Assembly: GCF_030580935.1 (NCBI RefSeq)
Contig: NZ_JAUQOM010000001.1
Span: 124,001 to 188,000, forward strand
Source: Sphingobium cyanobacteriorum
GTDB lineage: Bacteria > Pseudomonadota > Alphaproteobacteria > Sphingomonadales > Sphingomonadaceae
Length of the DNA: 64,000 nucleotides
Direction of reading: 5' to 3'
The translations under genes and the position numbers were made by a program. Under the pieces are notes generated by a model, which saw nothing but the letters and a program-made list of their open reading frames with translations, made no database searches and was not told the DNA's origin. Position 1 is the stretch's first letter; every line of letters starts with the position of its first letter. This document shows positions 42,321 to 51,771 of this stretch, piece after piece.

Positions 42321-43328
42321 ATGGTCATGGTCGATCCTTCGCGCGCACTGACCGACGGCCTTGGCCGCCGGATCAGCTATCTGCGCATTTCGGTCACGGA
42401 CCGCTGCGATCTGCGCTGCCGTTATTGCATGGCGGAAAAGATGCAGTTCCTGCCGAAAAATCAGGTGCTGACGCTGGAGGAGATCGCGCTGCTCGCCGAC
42501 CTGTTCGTGGCGCGCGGCATCCGCAAGATCCGCCTGACCGGGGGAGAGCCGCTGGTGCGGCGCGATATCGGCGATCTGGTCCGCCGGATCGCTCGCCATC
42601 TGGGCGAAGGGCTGGACGAACTGACCCTCACCACCAACGGCACAAGGCTGGCGGAGCATGCCGGGATGCTGGCCGATGCCGGCGTGCAGCGGATCAATGT
42701 CAGCCTGGACAGCCGCGATCCCGATCGCTTCGCCCATATCACGCGCGGCGGCCGGATCGGTCAGGTGCTCGACGGCCTTCATGCCGCGAAAGACGCCGGC
42801 CTTGCCGTCAAGATCAACATGGTCGCGCTGAATGGCGTGAACGAGGATGAAATCCTGCCCATGCTGCATTGGTGCGACGATCAGGGTTTCGACCTCACCC
42901 TGATCGAAACCATGCCGCTGGGCGACACCGGCGAGGACCGCACCGATCATTATCTGCCGCTGACGGACGTTGCCGCGATGATCGCAACGCATCATGCGCT
43001 GACCCCGATCGATTATCGCACCGGCGGCCCGTCGCGCTATCATGCGGTCGAGGATATGGGCGTCAAGCTTGGCCTCATCACCCCCCTCACCCGCAATTTC
43101 TGCGCCGACTGCAATCGCATCCGCATGACGTGCGAAGGCAAGATTTTCATGTGCCTGGGCCATGAGGATCATGTGGATTTCAAGGCTGCGCTGCGTGAAG
43201 GCGGCCTGCCCGCCGTCGAACCGCTGATCGACCGGGCGCTGCGGCTGAAACCTGCCGCCCATGATTTCCGCATCGGCGCAGGCGCGCGCCCCGCCACCCG
43301 TCGGCATATGAGCGTCACCGGCGGATGA
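42321..43328 (+). CDS. moaA: GTP 3',8-cyclase MoaA (molybdenum cofactor synthesis)
   Basis: A 335-residue radical-SAM enzyme that begins molybdopterin synthesis from GTP. The N-terminal cluster ligands are C29, C33 and C36 in CDLRCRYC, and the C-terminal cluster is CADCNRIRMTCEGKIFMC (C-x2-C-x13-C). The MoaA-type C-terminus ends in SVTGG rather than the usual GG, but the terminal Gly-Gly needed for catalysis is present. Start ATG at 42321 or 42327. It overlaps nadK by ATGA. Confidence 0.95.
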   Translation: MVMVDPSRALTDGLGRRISYLRISVTDRCDLRCRYCMAEKMQFLPKNQVLTLEEIALLADLFVARGIRKIRLTGGEPLVRRDIGDLVRRIARHLGEGLDELTLTTNGTRLAEHAGMLADAGVQRINVSLDSRDPDRFAHITRGGRIGQVLDGLHAAKDAGLAVKINMVALNGVNEDEILPMLHWCDDQGFDLTLIETMPLGDTGEDRTDHYLPLTDVAAMIATHHALTPIDYRTGGPSRYHAVEDMGVKLGLITPLTRNFCADCNRIRMTCEGKIFMCLGHEDHVDFKAALREGGLPAVEPLIDRALRLKPAAHDFRIGAGARPATRRHMSVTGG

Positions 43329-44101
43329 GCGATGACATCCGGCGCGCGCTGGTCGCGTCCCCCACCCAGGCCGCACGGGCGGCGGAGGAACGGTTGCGCG
43401 CCACCTATGATTTCGTACCGGTCGACCAGGCCGACATGATCATCGCCCTGGGCGGCGACGGTTTCATGCTCCAGACGCTGCATGCGATGCTGGAAGGACG
43501 GCGCACCGTGCCGGTATTTGGCATGAACCTGGGCACGGTCGGCTTCCTGATGAACGAATGGCGGCTGGAACGGCTGGAACAGAGGCTGGCGAAGGCCAAG
43601 AGCTTCAAGGTCAACCCGCTGCGCATGACGGTGGACACCGTCGATGGCGAGCGCTTTTCGATCCCCGCGATCAACGAAGTGTCGTTGCTGCGCGAAACCC
43701 GCCAGACCGCCAAGCTGGAAGTGCAGGTGAACGGTCGCGCCGTGCTGCCCGAACTGGTATGCGACGGCGTGCTGGTGGCGACCCCGGCCGGATCGACGGC
43801 ATATAATCTGTCGGCCCATGGCCCGATCCTGCCGCTCGGATCGGCGCTGGTCGCGCTCACCCCGATCAGCCCGTTCCGCCCCCGGCGCTGGCGCGGCGCC
43901 ATCCTGCCGGAAAACACCGCGATCCGCTTCACCGTGCTCGACCCCGTCAAGCGGCCGGTCAGTGCCGTGGCCGACCAGCGCGAAGTCCGCGACGTGGCGC
44001 AGGTCGATGTCGGCATCGATCGCGCGACGCCGCTGACACTGTTGTTCGACCCCGAACATACGCTGGACGATCGCATCGCCGCAGAGCAGTTTATCGCGTG
44101 A
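43325..44101 (+). CDS. nadK: NAD kinase
   Basis: A 258-residue enzyme that phosphorylates NAD to NADP. The signature GGDG is at residues 43-46 (ALGGDGFML), followed by GMNLGTVGFLMNEW and the second motif DGVLVATPAGSTAYNLS. Normal length for alphaproteobacterial NadK. Coupled to moaA through ATGA, although no pathway link is known. A tRNA gene follows 77 bp downstream. Confidence 0.95.
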   Translation: MSDDIRRALVASPTQAARAAEERLRATYDFVPVDQADMIIALGGDGFMLQTLHAMLEGRRTVPVFGMNLGTVGFLMNEWRLERLEQRLAKAKSFKVNPLRMTVDTVDGERFSIPAINEVSLLRETRQTAKLEVQVNGRAVLPELVCDGVLVATPAGSTAYNLSAHGPILPLGSALVALTPISPFRPRRWRGAILPENTAIRFTVLDPVKRPVSAVADQREVRDVAQVDVGIDRATPLTLLFDPEHTLDDRIAAEQFIA

Positions 44102-44120
44102 ATTTTTATGACATTGCGGC

Positions 44121-44150
44121 TTGCCATGTTCGGAAAGCCGCTGCTATAGG
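44121..44150 (+). promoter_or_regulatory. Promoter of tRNA-Asn copy 1
   Basis: TTGCCA (44121-44126) and TATAGG (44145-44150) with an 18-bp spacer lie 28 bp before the tRNA. A related pair precedes copy 2. Confidence 0.5.
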
Positions 44151-44263
44151 CGCGGCCTGCCCAGCGAAAGCGGGTTGCTCCCCGATAGCTCAGCGGTAGA
44201 GCATTCGACTGTTAATCGAATGGCCGTAGGTTCGAATCCTACTCGGGGAGCCACATTTTTCAG
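44146..44263. repeat. 118-bp direct repeat, copy 1 (contains tRNA-Asn)
   Basis: This segment recurs at 44389-44506, 243 bp further on, and includes the end of the promoter, the leader, the whole tRNA and CCACATTTTTCAG after it. Confidence 0.95.
44179..44253 (+). tRNA. tRNA-Asn (anticodon GTT), copy 1
   Basis: A 75-nt cloverleaf including encoded CCA. The acceptor stem TCCCCGA pairs with TCGGGGA, the anticodon loop is CTGTTAA with GTT, and the T loop is GTTCGAATC. Identical to copy 2. Confidence 0.97.
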
Positions 44264-44364
44264 CCCGAATGGCTGATGCCATCCTGACATCGTGATGATC
44301 CGTTCCGTGACACAGGGATCTGTCAACCGTTCGAATATTTGACATTTCCGATGCGCGGAAGCGC

Positions 44365-44393
44365 TTGCCATTTCCGCCGCGCCAAGGCATAGG
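44365..44393 (+). promoter_or_regulatory. Promoter of tRNA-Asn copy 2
   Basis: TTGCCA (44365-44370) and CATAGG (44388-44393) with a 17-bp spacer. The -35 side is outside the exact duplication but shows the same element, so copy 2 likely has its own promoter. Confidence 0.45.
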
Positions 44394-44506
44394 CGCGGCC
44401 TGCCCAGCGAAAGCGGGTTGCTCCCCGATAGCTCAGCGGTAGAGCATTCGACTGTTAATCGAATGGCCGTAGGTTCGAATCCTACTCGGGGAGCCACATT
44501 TTTCAG
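44389..44506. repeat. 118-bp direct repeat, copy 2 (contains tRNA-Asn)
   Basis: Identical in the visible bases to 44146-44263 and includes the second tRNA-Asn. Confidence 0.95.
44422..44496 (+). tRNA. tRNA-Asn (anticodon GTT), copy 2
   Basis: Identical to the gene at 44179, 243 bp downstream. The encoded CCA and all paired arms are intact. Confidence 0.97.
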
Positions 44507-45042
44507 AGCAGATTTTCCTGTAATTCCGGTGCTTTGCCATGCAAAAGCACAAAAGGGGAAATCACCTCTGATCGTGTTTCGCCATACTGTGCACCCTTGT
44601 CGGCGCAGCCATGGGCGCCCTCCGGTTCAGTCGATCGGTCAGACGGCGATGGATGGCAGCGTGACGCATGGATCGCCACCCGCGACACGGAGCATCCCAA
44701 GCGCATTTCCATCATATGACCGCTCCAGCTTTCTGATGTTACGCGATTTCCCAGTCATCGGATGAGTCCATCCGATGCGACATCGCTGCATCAGGGGCAA
44801 GCGCCGCTTCCTGCGGGTGGCGGCGCGTTCCGGCGCGTCCGAGGGCGCGATTGAGGCGGCAGCCCTAACAATCGCCCTGCATGATCCCTATATGCCCTGT
44901 TCGGCACAGGGCCGGGGCGGCCTCGCTTCGACCTGCCCCCCTGTGCCGGTCGAGCCATGGTTCGATCCTTTTCCAAAAGGCTGGAAACACCTGCACCGCA
45001 TCGGTCGATCGACCCGATGCGGCCCGATGGAGTACGCCCCGC
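44507..45042. other. Gene-free stretch downstream of the tRNA pair
   Basis: About 530 bp with no credible gene; open frames here lack start signals. It holds a perfect 9-bp inverted repeat at 44756-44777 (CATCGGATG, loop AGTC, CATCCGATG) without a T run, and the likely promoter of the GT14 gene. Confidence 0.55.
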
Positions 45043-45954
45043 ATGATCGCCTATCTGATCCTCGTTCACCGCTTTCCCGACCAGTTCAAGCGGATGTTCC
45101 GCGCCATCCATGTGCCGGGCAACCATTATCTGATCCATGTCGATCAGCGATCGGGGCCGGCGATGAAAGCGGACATTGCCGCCTTTCTGAAACCCTATGT
45201 GAACGTCGCCATGCTGCCGTCGCGCAAGATGCTGTGGGGCGGTTACAGCCTGGTCGACGCCGAATTGCGGGGCATGGCCATGCTGCTGAAAATGAATGCG
45301 GACTGGCGCTATTTCATCAACCTGAGCGGGCAGGATTTTCCGCTCAAGTCGCAGGCCTATATCGCCGATTTTCTGGCCAGCCACGACGGCGCGCAATTCA
45401 TCCGCGCGGTCCCGCAACAGGCCGTCCGTCCCGACACGATGAATCGCCTGAGCCATTATTTTCTGGAAATTTTCAACCGGATCGTGCGGACCGGCATCGC
45501 GCGTCGCCCGATGGCCGCCGTCACCCCCTATATCGGCACCCAATGGAAAGCGGTCACGCGCGATTTCTGCGCTTTTGCCTGCCACAATCCCGCCGCGCGC
45601 CGGTTCAAGCAATTTTATCGTCGCACCCTGATCGCCGACGAAGGCTTTTTCCAGACATTGATGATGAACGCCTTTGCCGACACCCGGATCGTGAACGACG
45701 ATTTGCGCACGATCGACTGGATTCCCGATGGGGATATCAAGTTGCGGCCACGCACCTTCGTCACGCGCGACGCATTGCGGCTGACGCTCAGCCCGGACCT
45801 GTTCGCCCGCAAATTCGACGCGGAAGAGGACAGCCATATTCTCGACCTGCTGGAAGCCCATCTGCTGACGCCCGCCGCCCAGACCCTGCCCGCCCCCGGC
45901 AGTGTGCACGCAACAATGTTACAAGCGTCTGGACGGATCATATCCCCGGCGTAA
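45043..45954 (+). CDS. GT14-type beta-1,6-N-acetylglucosaminyltransferase family protein
   Basis: A 303-residue protein of the core-2/I-branching (GT14) family. MIAYLILVHRFPDQFKRMFR and NHYLIHVDQRS match its N-terminal nucleotide-binding region, and NLSGQDFPLKS is the family hallmark. In bacteria such enzymes are rare and usually modify surface polysaccharide or capsule; the acceptor is unknown. Start ATG 45043 has GGAG about ten bases upstream; the longer open frame from 44881 is not supported. The second half ends in a weakly conserved tail (TPAAQTLPAPG). Stands alone, 35 bp before DUF885. Confidence 0.82.
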   Translation: MIAYLILVHRFPDQFKRMFRAIHVPGNHYLIHVDQRSGPAMKADIAAFLKPYVNVAMLPSRKMLWGGYSLVDAELRGMAMLLKMNADWRYFINLSGQDFPLKSQAYIADFLASHDGAQFIRAVPQQAVRPDTMNRLSHYFLEIFNRIVRTGIARRPMAAVTPYIGTQWKAVTRDFCAFACHNPAARRFKQFYRRTLIADEGFFQTLMMNAFADTRIVNDDLRTIDWIPDGDIKLRPRTFVTRDALRLTLSPDLFARKFDAEEDSHILDLLEAHLLTPAAQTLPAPGSVHATMLQASGRIISPA

Positions 45955-45988
45955 AACGTCTCCCTATCCAAAGATAAGGAGTCGCCCC

Positions 45989-47794
45989 ATGGATCGCCGA
46001 CAGTTTCTGACCACCACCGGTGCCGCCGCGCTGGCCGCCGCCGCGCCGCGCGCAATGGCCCAGGCCGGGAGCGACGACGCGCGCCTGTCCGCCGCCTTCG
46101 CCGCGATCTTCGAACGCCAGCTCGACCTGTCGCCAACCCTGGTCACGAGCCTTGGCCTCGACAAGGGCGGGCGGGCGATGGCCAAGAGCCAGATCGACGA
46201 CAACAGCCGGTCGGGGATGATGAAGAAACTGGCCGCGACCCAGACGGCGATCAGGGAACTGGAGGGCTTCACAGCGGCCAGCCTGTCCGACGCGCAGAGG
46301 CTGAACCTCGACGTCATCCTCTACGCGCTCGACCAGCAGACCGTTGCCCCGGCCAGGTTCGGCCTCAACAGCGTGCAGCGCCCCTATCGCATCTTCCAGC
46401 AGGGCGGCAGCTATTTTTCGACGCCCGATTTCCTCAACACGTCGCACACGATCAGCGCGGCGGCGGATTGCGACGCCTATGTCGCGCGGCTCGATGCGTT
46501 TGCGCGCAATCTGCGCACCGACACCGCGCTCCAGCGGGACGAGGCGGCGCGCGGCTATCTGGCGCCGAGCTGGTCGCTCGACCTGACGCTGGGCCAGATG
46601 CAGAAGCTGCGCGGCCAGCCGGCGGCGGACAGTTCGATGGTGCAGTCGCTGGTCCGGCGCGCGGCGGCCAAGGGCATTGCCGGCGACTGGCAGGCGCAGG
46701 CGAGCGCGATCGTGGAGAAAGCCATCTACCCGGCACTGGACGAGCAGATCGCCGCGATCGCCGCGCTCAAGGGCGGGACGGCGGCCGGGGACGGCGTGTG
46801 GCGCACCCCGCGCGGCGATGAAATCTATGCAGCGGCACTCAAGCAGGCGACCACGACCGACCTGTCCGCCGACCAGATTCACGCCATGGGGCTGGAACAG
46901 GTCGCGGACATCAGCGCCCAGCTCGACACCATCCTCAAAGGGGCGGGCCGCACCCATGGCACGATCGGCGAGCGGCTGGCCGCGCTCAATGTCGACCCGG
47001 CCCAGCTCTATGCCGACAGCGCGGAGGGCCGGGCCGCGCTGCTGGCCCAGCTCAATCGCGATGTCGATGCAATGAAATCCAGACTTCCCAGTGCCTTTGC
47101 GACCATTCCCGATACGCCATTGGAAATCCGTGCGGTGCCGGTGGAGATTCAGGATGGCGCGTCCAACGGCTATTATAACCGCGCCGCGCTCGACGGGTCG
47201 CGCCCGGCGATCTATTTCATCAACCTGAAGGATGTCGGCGACTGGCCGAAATATGGCCTGCCCGCCCTCACCTATCATGAAGGCGTGCCGGGGCATCATC
47301 TCCAGATTTCGACGGCGCAGACCGCCGGCGACGTGCCGATGCTGCGCAAGACCGCCTTCATGAGCGCCTATACCGAAGGATGGGCGCTCTATGCCGAGCA
47401 ACTGGCCGACGAACTGGGCGGCTATGCGACGCCGATCGACCGGGCGGGCTATCTGCAATCCTTCCTGTTCCGCGCCGCGCGGCTGGTGGTGGACACTGGC
47501 CTCCACGCCAAGCGCTGGACCCGCGCGCAGGCGACCGACTATATGGTCGAAAAGACCGGCTTCGCCCGTCCCCGCTGCCAGCGCGAGGTCGAGCGCTATT
47601 GCACCCAGCCGGGTCAGGCGACCAGCTACAAGGTCGGCCATGGCGTATGGAGCAAGGCGCGCGCGGCGGCACAGGCCGAGCTGGGCAAAGCCTTCGATCT
47701 CAAGCAGTTCCACGCCATTCTTGAGGAAGGCGCGATGCCGCTGTCAATGCTGGAGCAGCGCGTCGCCGCGCGGGCGAAGGCAGCGAAGGGCTGA
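45989..47794 (+). CDS. DUF885 family zinc peptidase-like protein, Tat-exported
   Basis: A 601-residue protein beginning with a twin-arginine signal (MDRRQFLTTTGAAALAAAAP). The zinc motif YHEGVPGHHLQ (H430, E431, H436, H437) is the mark of the DUF885 family, related to M2/M3-like peptidases and often exported as lipoprotein or periplasmic enzyme. A conserved Tyr-Thr-Glu-Gly-Trp block (YTEGWALYAEQLADELG) completes the site. Substrate unknown, probably peptides. The start is ATG at 45989 with AAGGAG seven bases upstream. Confidence 0.88.
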   Translation: MDRRQFLTTTGAAALAAAAPRAMAQAGSDDARLSAAFAAIFERQLDLSPTLVTSLGLDKGGRAMAKSQIDDNSRSGMMKKLAATQTAIRELEGFTAASLSDAQRLNLDVILYALDQQTVAPARFGLNSVQRPYRIFQQGGSYFSTPDFLNTSHTISAAADCDAYVARLDAFARNLRTDTALQRDEAARGYLAPSWSLDLTLGQMQKLRGQPAADSSMVQSLVRRAAAKGIAGDWQAQASAIVEKAIYPALDEQIAAIAALKGGTAAGDGVWRTPRGDEIYAAALKQATTTDLSADQIHAMGLEQVADISAQLDTILKGAGRTHGTIGERLAALNVDPAQLYADSAEGRAALLAQLNRDVDAMKSRLPSAFATIPDTPLEIRAVPVEIQDGASNGYYNRAALDGSRPAIYFINLKDVGDWPKYGLPALTYHEGVPGHHLQISTAQTAGDVPMLRKTAFMSAYTEGWALYAEQLADELGGYATPIDRAGYLQSFLFRAARLVVDTGLHAKRWTRAQATDYMVEKTGFARPRCQREVERYCTQPGQATSYKVGHGVWSKARAAAQAELGKAFDLKQFHAILEEGAMPLSMLEQRVAARAKAAKG

Positions 47795-47837
47795 ATGCGT
47801 CAGCGGGGCTTCATGAAGCAAGATGGGCTGTAGGCGC

Positions 47838-47906
47838 CGTCATTGCGAGCGCGGCGAAGCAATCCATGGCGGGACGATGGATTGCCTCGCCGCGCTCGCA
47901 ATGACG
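47838..47906. repeat. REP-like palindromic element
   Basis: CGTCATTGCGAGCGCGGCGA and its near-perfect complement enclose GCAATCCATGGCGGGACGAT, giving a 69-bp inverted repeat with about 28 paired bases per arm. It sits between DUF885 and the alaS 3' end (convergent). Similar, weaker copies are at 28590 and 40091. Confidence 0.85.
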
Positions 47907-47960
47907 CAATAAAGCGCGACAGGACGAAACAGGGCGCGATAGATCGTCCGTTTCCAGATT

Positions 47961-50639
47961 TTACGCCGGCACCTGCGCCAGCGCGGCCTTCACCGCGTCG
48001 ATCGCGGCCTGCGCCTTGTCACCTTCGGGGCCGCCACCCTGCGCCATGTCGGGACGGCCGCCACCGCCCTTGCCGCCGAGCGCTTCCACGCCGACGCGGA
48101 CGAGGTCGACCGCGCTGATGCTGGCGGTCAGGTCGTCGGTGACGCCCACAGCGATCGTGGCACGGCCGTCGACCACGGCCAGCACGGCGGACACGCCGCT
48201 GCCCAAAGTCTTTTTATGGCTGTCAACGATGCCGCGCAATTCCTTGGGATCGAGGCCATCGATGACCTGCCCCAGGAAATCGACAGCGCCGATCCTTTCG
48301 GGACCAGCCGGCGCCGCGCCTGATGCGCCACCGCCCGCAGACCCGCTCAGCGCCAGCGCCTTCTTCGCTTCGGCCAGTTCACGCTCCAGCTTGCGACCCT
48401 GTTCGACCAGCGCAGTGATGCGGGGCAGCACATCTTCCGGCGAGGTCTTGAGCGCATTGGCGGTCTGGCGCAGCTTGTCGTCGCGGTCGACCAGCCACAG
48501 GCGCGCGGCTTCGCCGGTCAGCGCCTCGATCCGGCGGACGCCCGATGACACGGCGCTTTCCGACACGATCTTGAACAGCGCGATGTCGCCGGTGGCGCGG
48601 ACATGGGTGCCGCCGCACAGTTCGACCGAATAATGATGGTCGTCTGGCCCAAGACCTTTTGCGCCCATGGAAAGGACGCGGACTTCATCGCCATATTTTT
48701 CGCCGAACAACGCCATCGCGCCCGCCGCAATGGCGTCGTCCGGGGTCATGAGGCGGGTCGTGACCTCCTCATTATGGCGGATCTGGGCATTCACGTCCGC
48801 CTCGACCCGCGCGATCTGCACATGGGTCAGGGCTTCGGGGTGCGAGAAGTCGAAACGGAGGCGTTCGGCCGCGACCATGCTGCCCTTCTGCGTCACATGG
48901 GCGCCCAGTTCCTTGCGCAGGGCGGCGTGCAGCAGATGGGTGGCGCTGTGGTTGGCGCGGATGCGGTCGCGGCGATCGGTATCGACGCTCAGTTGCACCA
49001 TATCCTGTACGGCAATGCCGCCGCGATCAATATGGGCGCGATGGGCATGAATGCGGCCCAATGGCTTGGCCGTATCCACAACCGTGGCGGTCAGCGCGCC
49101 ATTGGAAATAATCCCCGCATCGCCCATCTGGCCGCCGCTTTCACCATAGAAAGGCGTCTGGTTGGTGACGATGACAACATCCTCCCCTTCCACGGCCCGA
49201 TCCACGCGCACGCCATCCCGGATGAGCGCAAGAACCTGCCCTTCCCCCCTGGTCGATGCGTAGCCGACAAATTCGGTGCTGCCGAGGGTTTCGGCGATGT
49301 CGTACCAGATTTCGTCCGATGCCTTGTCGCCCGATCCCTTCCACGCGGCGCGGGCGGCGGCTTTCTGTTCCGCCATGGCGGCGTCGAAACCGGCACGGTC
49401 GACCGACAGGCCCTGGGTGCGCAGCGCATCCTCGGTCAGGTCGTAGGGAAAGCCATAGGTGTCGTAGAGCTTGAACGCGGTTTCGCCCGGCAGGGTCGCG
49501 CCTTCGCCCAGACCGGCGGTGGCTTCGTCCAGCAGGCGCAGGCCGTTTTCCAGCGTCTTGCGGAAACGGGTTTCCTCCCGCAGCAGCGTTTCCTCGATCA
49601 GCGGCTGGGCACGGACCAGTTCGGGATAGGCGCCGCCCATTTCGGAGACGAGGCTGGAGACGAGACGATACATCAGCGGGTCTTTCGCGCCGATGATGTG
49701 CGCGTGGCGCATGGCGCGGCGCATGATGCGGCGCAGGACATAGCCGCGCCCTTCGTTCGCCGGCAGCACGCCGTCCGCGATCAGGAAACTGGTGGAGCGC
49801 AGATGATCGGCGATGACGCGGTGGCTGGCCTGCAAGTCGCCGTCGGTCGCGGTGCGGGTGATCGCACCGGATTCCGCGATCAGCGCCTTGAACGTGTCCG
49901 TGTCATAATTGTTGTGCACGCCCTGCATGACGGCGGCGATGCGCTCCAGCCCCATGCCGGTGTCGATGCTGGGCTTGGGCAGTTCGCTGACGATCTCGTT
50001 CGCTTCCTGCTCATATTGCATGAAAACGAGGTTCCAGATTTCGACGAAGCGGTCGCCATCTTCTTCCGGCGATCCCGGAGGGCCGCCCCAGATATGGTCG
50101 CCATGGTCATAGAAGATTTCCGAGCAGGGACCGCAGGGGCCGCTGTCGCCCATCGCCCAGAAATTATCCTTGGTCGGAATGCGAATGATCTTGTGATCGG
50201 GCAGGCCGGCGATCTTCTTCCACAGGTCGAACGCCTCATCATCGGTATGATAGACGGTCGCGGTCAGCTTTTCGGGCGGAAGCCCCCATTCCCTGGTCAG
50301 CAGCGTCCAGGCATGGGTGATCGCCTGTTCCTTGAAATAGTCGCCAAAGCTGAAATTGCCCAGCATTTCAAAGAAAGTATGGTGGCGCGCGGTATAGCCC
50401 ACATTGTCGAGATCATTATGCTTGCCGCCCGCGCGGACCGACTTCTGGCTGGACGTGGCGGTCTTGTAGGGGCGCGTTTCAAGGCCCGTAAAGACATTCT
50501 TGAACGGCACCATGCCCGCATTGACGAACATCAGCGTCGGGTCGTTGTGCGGCACCAGCGGCGCGGACGGGACGATGGTATGGCCGTTGGCCCCGAAATA
50601 GTCGAGGAAGGAGCGGCGAATGTCGTTGGTCGAGGTCAT
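47961..50639 (-). CDS. alaS: Alanyl-tRNA synthetase
   Basis: An 892-residue class II synthetase that charges tRNA-Ala. The catalytic core begins [20 protein letters not shown]; motif 2 lies in [20 protein letters not shown]. The editing domain has HSATH and CGGTH zinc residues; a C-Ala oligomerisation domain ends the protein with a Gly-rich [10 protein letters not shown] stretch. No deletions. The start is ATG at 50639. Convergent with DUF885. Confidence 0.97.
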   Translation of the reverse strand: MTSTNDIRRSFLDYFGANGHTIVPSAPLVPHNDPTLMFVNAGMVPFKNVFTGLETRPYKTATSSQKSVRAGGKHNDLDNVGYTARHHTFFEMLGNFSFGDYFKEQAITHAWTLLTREWGLPPEKLTATVYHTDDEAFDLWKKIAGLPDHKIIRIPTKDNFWAMGDSGPCGPCSEIFYDHGDHIWGGPPGSPEEDGDRFVEIWNLVFMQYEQEANEIVSELPKPSIDTGMGLERIAAVMQGVHNNYDTDTFKALIAESGAITRTATDGDLQASHRVIADHLRSTSFLIADGVLPANEGRGYVLRRIMRRAMRHAHIIGAKDPLMYRLVSSLVSEMGGAYPELVRAQPLIEETLLREETRFRKTLENGLRLLDEATAGLGEGATLPGETAFKLYDTYGFPYDLTEDALRTQGLSVDRAGFDAAMAEQKAAARAAWKGSGDKASDEIWYDIAETLGSTEFVGYASTRGEGQVLALIRDGVRVDRAVEGEDVVIVTNQTPFYGESGGQMGDAGIISNGALTATVVDTAKPLGRIHAHRAHIDRGGIAVQDMVQLSVDTDRRDRIRANHSATHLLHAALRKELGAHVTQKGSMVAAERLRFDFSHPEALTHVQIARVEADVNAQIRHNEEVTTRLMTPDDAIAAGAMALFGEKYGDEVRVLSMGAKGLGPDDHHYSVELCGGTHVRATGDIALFKIVSESAVSSGVRRIEALTGEAARLWLVDRDDKLRQTANALKTSPEDVLPRITALVEQGRKLERELAEAKKALALSGSAGGGASGAAPAGPERIGAVDFLGQVIDGLDPKELRGIVDSHKKTLGSGVSAVLAVVDGRATIAVGVTDDLTASISAVDLVRVGVEALGGKGGGGRPDMAQGGGPEGDKAQAAIDAVKAALAQVPA

Positions 50640-50947
50640 GGGGGCGATTTAGTGGGAAGCGGCCCGCCGCACAAGCGGGGGATTTGGTCGTGCACCACTT
50701 GCATTGGAGCAGAGGCAAACTGCTCACTCCAAAGGATGGTCGTTGTCCAGCCTCGCCTGGATCGCCAACAACGCCCATGGACGATCCCCGTGACCCAATG
50801 GGGCTGACCCGATCACCACGCCTTGTGCGCCAGCGATACATCGCGAAATGATCTTCCTTGCCGCAGCAGCCTCATCCTTCCCTTAAAAGGCAGGATGGAT
50901 GGATCGCTTCCTCACTTCGATACCGGCGGATCCGAAAATCACGCCGG
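50640..50947. other. alaS leader and intergenic region without genes
   Basis: About 300 bp between alaS and GST. Two small stems are visible near alaS: GAGCAG paired with CTGCTC at 50707-50725, and CGTTGT paired with ACAACG a little further upstream. There is no transcription-stop signature or known riboswitch. Confidence 0.45.
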
Positions 50948-51574
50948 TCAGGCATAGGCATAGGCGCCGCCTGTCCTGAGCGCCGCCTGATAGGCAGGTC
51001 GGGCGTGCATGTCGTTCAGCCAGCGCAGGAGGTGCGGGCGCGACTCGTTCAGGCCGCCCCGCGCGCGGGATGCTTCCAGCGGAAAACTCATCATCATGTC
51101 GGCGGCGGTGAAGCTGTCTCCCGCAAAACAGGGGCGGGTCGCCAGTTCGCTTTCGAGCCAGTCGAGATGATCGTCCAGCATCTTCTGCACCGGCGCGCGC
51201 GCGGGGCGGCCGAGCAGCCCCAATTTGCCGATGATGAGCAGCGCGAGCAGCGGCGGCATCATCGATCCTTCGGCATAATGCATATATTGGCGATAGCGGA
51301 TCGCGCCTTCGGCATCGACGGGCGGGCCAAAGCGCCCTCCGGCGCGGGCGACCAGATGCTCCATGATCGCGCCGGTTTCGATCAGGGCGTGGCCGTCCAC
51401 CTCCACGACGGGCGAACGCCCCAGCGGATGCACGGCGCGCAGCGACGCCGGTGCGCGCATCGTCCTGGCGTCGCGCTCATAGCGGCGGACTTCATAGGGT
51501 TCGCCCAGTTCCTCCAGCAGCCAGAGGATGCGTTGCGAACGGCTGTTGTTGAGATGATGGACGATGATGGTCAT
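50948..51574 (-). CDS. Glutathione S-transferase family protein
   Basis: A 208-residue GST with an N-terminal thioredoxin-like domain (MTIIVHHLNNSRSQRILWLL) and an all-helical C-terminal domain (about residues 85-205). Ser and Arg in NNSRSQR are in the position of the glutathione-activating residue. Substrate and role are unknown. Start ATG 51574 has GGGGAG upstream; a longer frame to 51697 looks non-coding. Confidence 0.88.
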   Translation of the reverse strand: MTIIVHHLNNSRSQRILWLLEELGEPYEVRRYERDARTMRAPASLRAVHPLGRSPVVEVDGHALIETGAIMEHLVARAGGRFGPPVDAEGAIRYRQYMHYAEGSMMPPLLALLIIGKLGLLGRPARAPVQKMLDDHLDWLESELATRPCFAGDSFTAADMMMSFPLEASRARGGLNESRPHLLRWLNDMHARPAYQAALRTGGAYAYA

Positions 51575-51771
51575 GACGGCTCCCCTGGCCTGGGTCGGTG
51601 AAGGCGTAACCCGGCATGGGGCGGTGCACAACGGGGAGACGCCCTCCGCCTGCCCCTGCTGTCCCGCGCGGCAGATTGCGCCGCGGGCCGGCCGCATTTC
51701 ACGCGGGAACCCTGGCCGTGATACGTCGCATTGGGTTGCCCTGATGAAACGCAGTCAGTAAGGCCCATCAC

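Noticed and set aside
44144..44497. Minus-strand 117-codon frame with a repeated peptide
   Set aside because: It reads through both tRNA-Asn genes; the repeat is the tRNA sequence translated.
44756..44777. Perfect 9-bp inverted repeat as terminator
   Set aside because: No T run on either side and no gene ends nearby; kept only as a note.
50640..50947. Possible regulatory leader of alaS
   Set aside because: Only short stems, no T run, and T-box leaders are not expected in this group.
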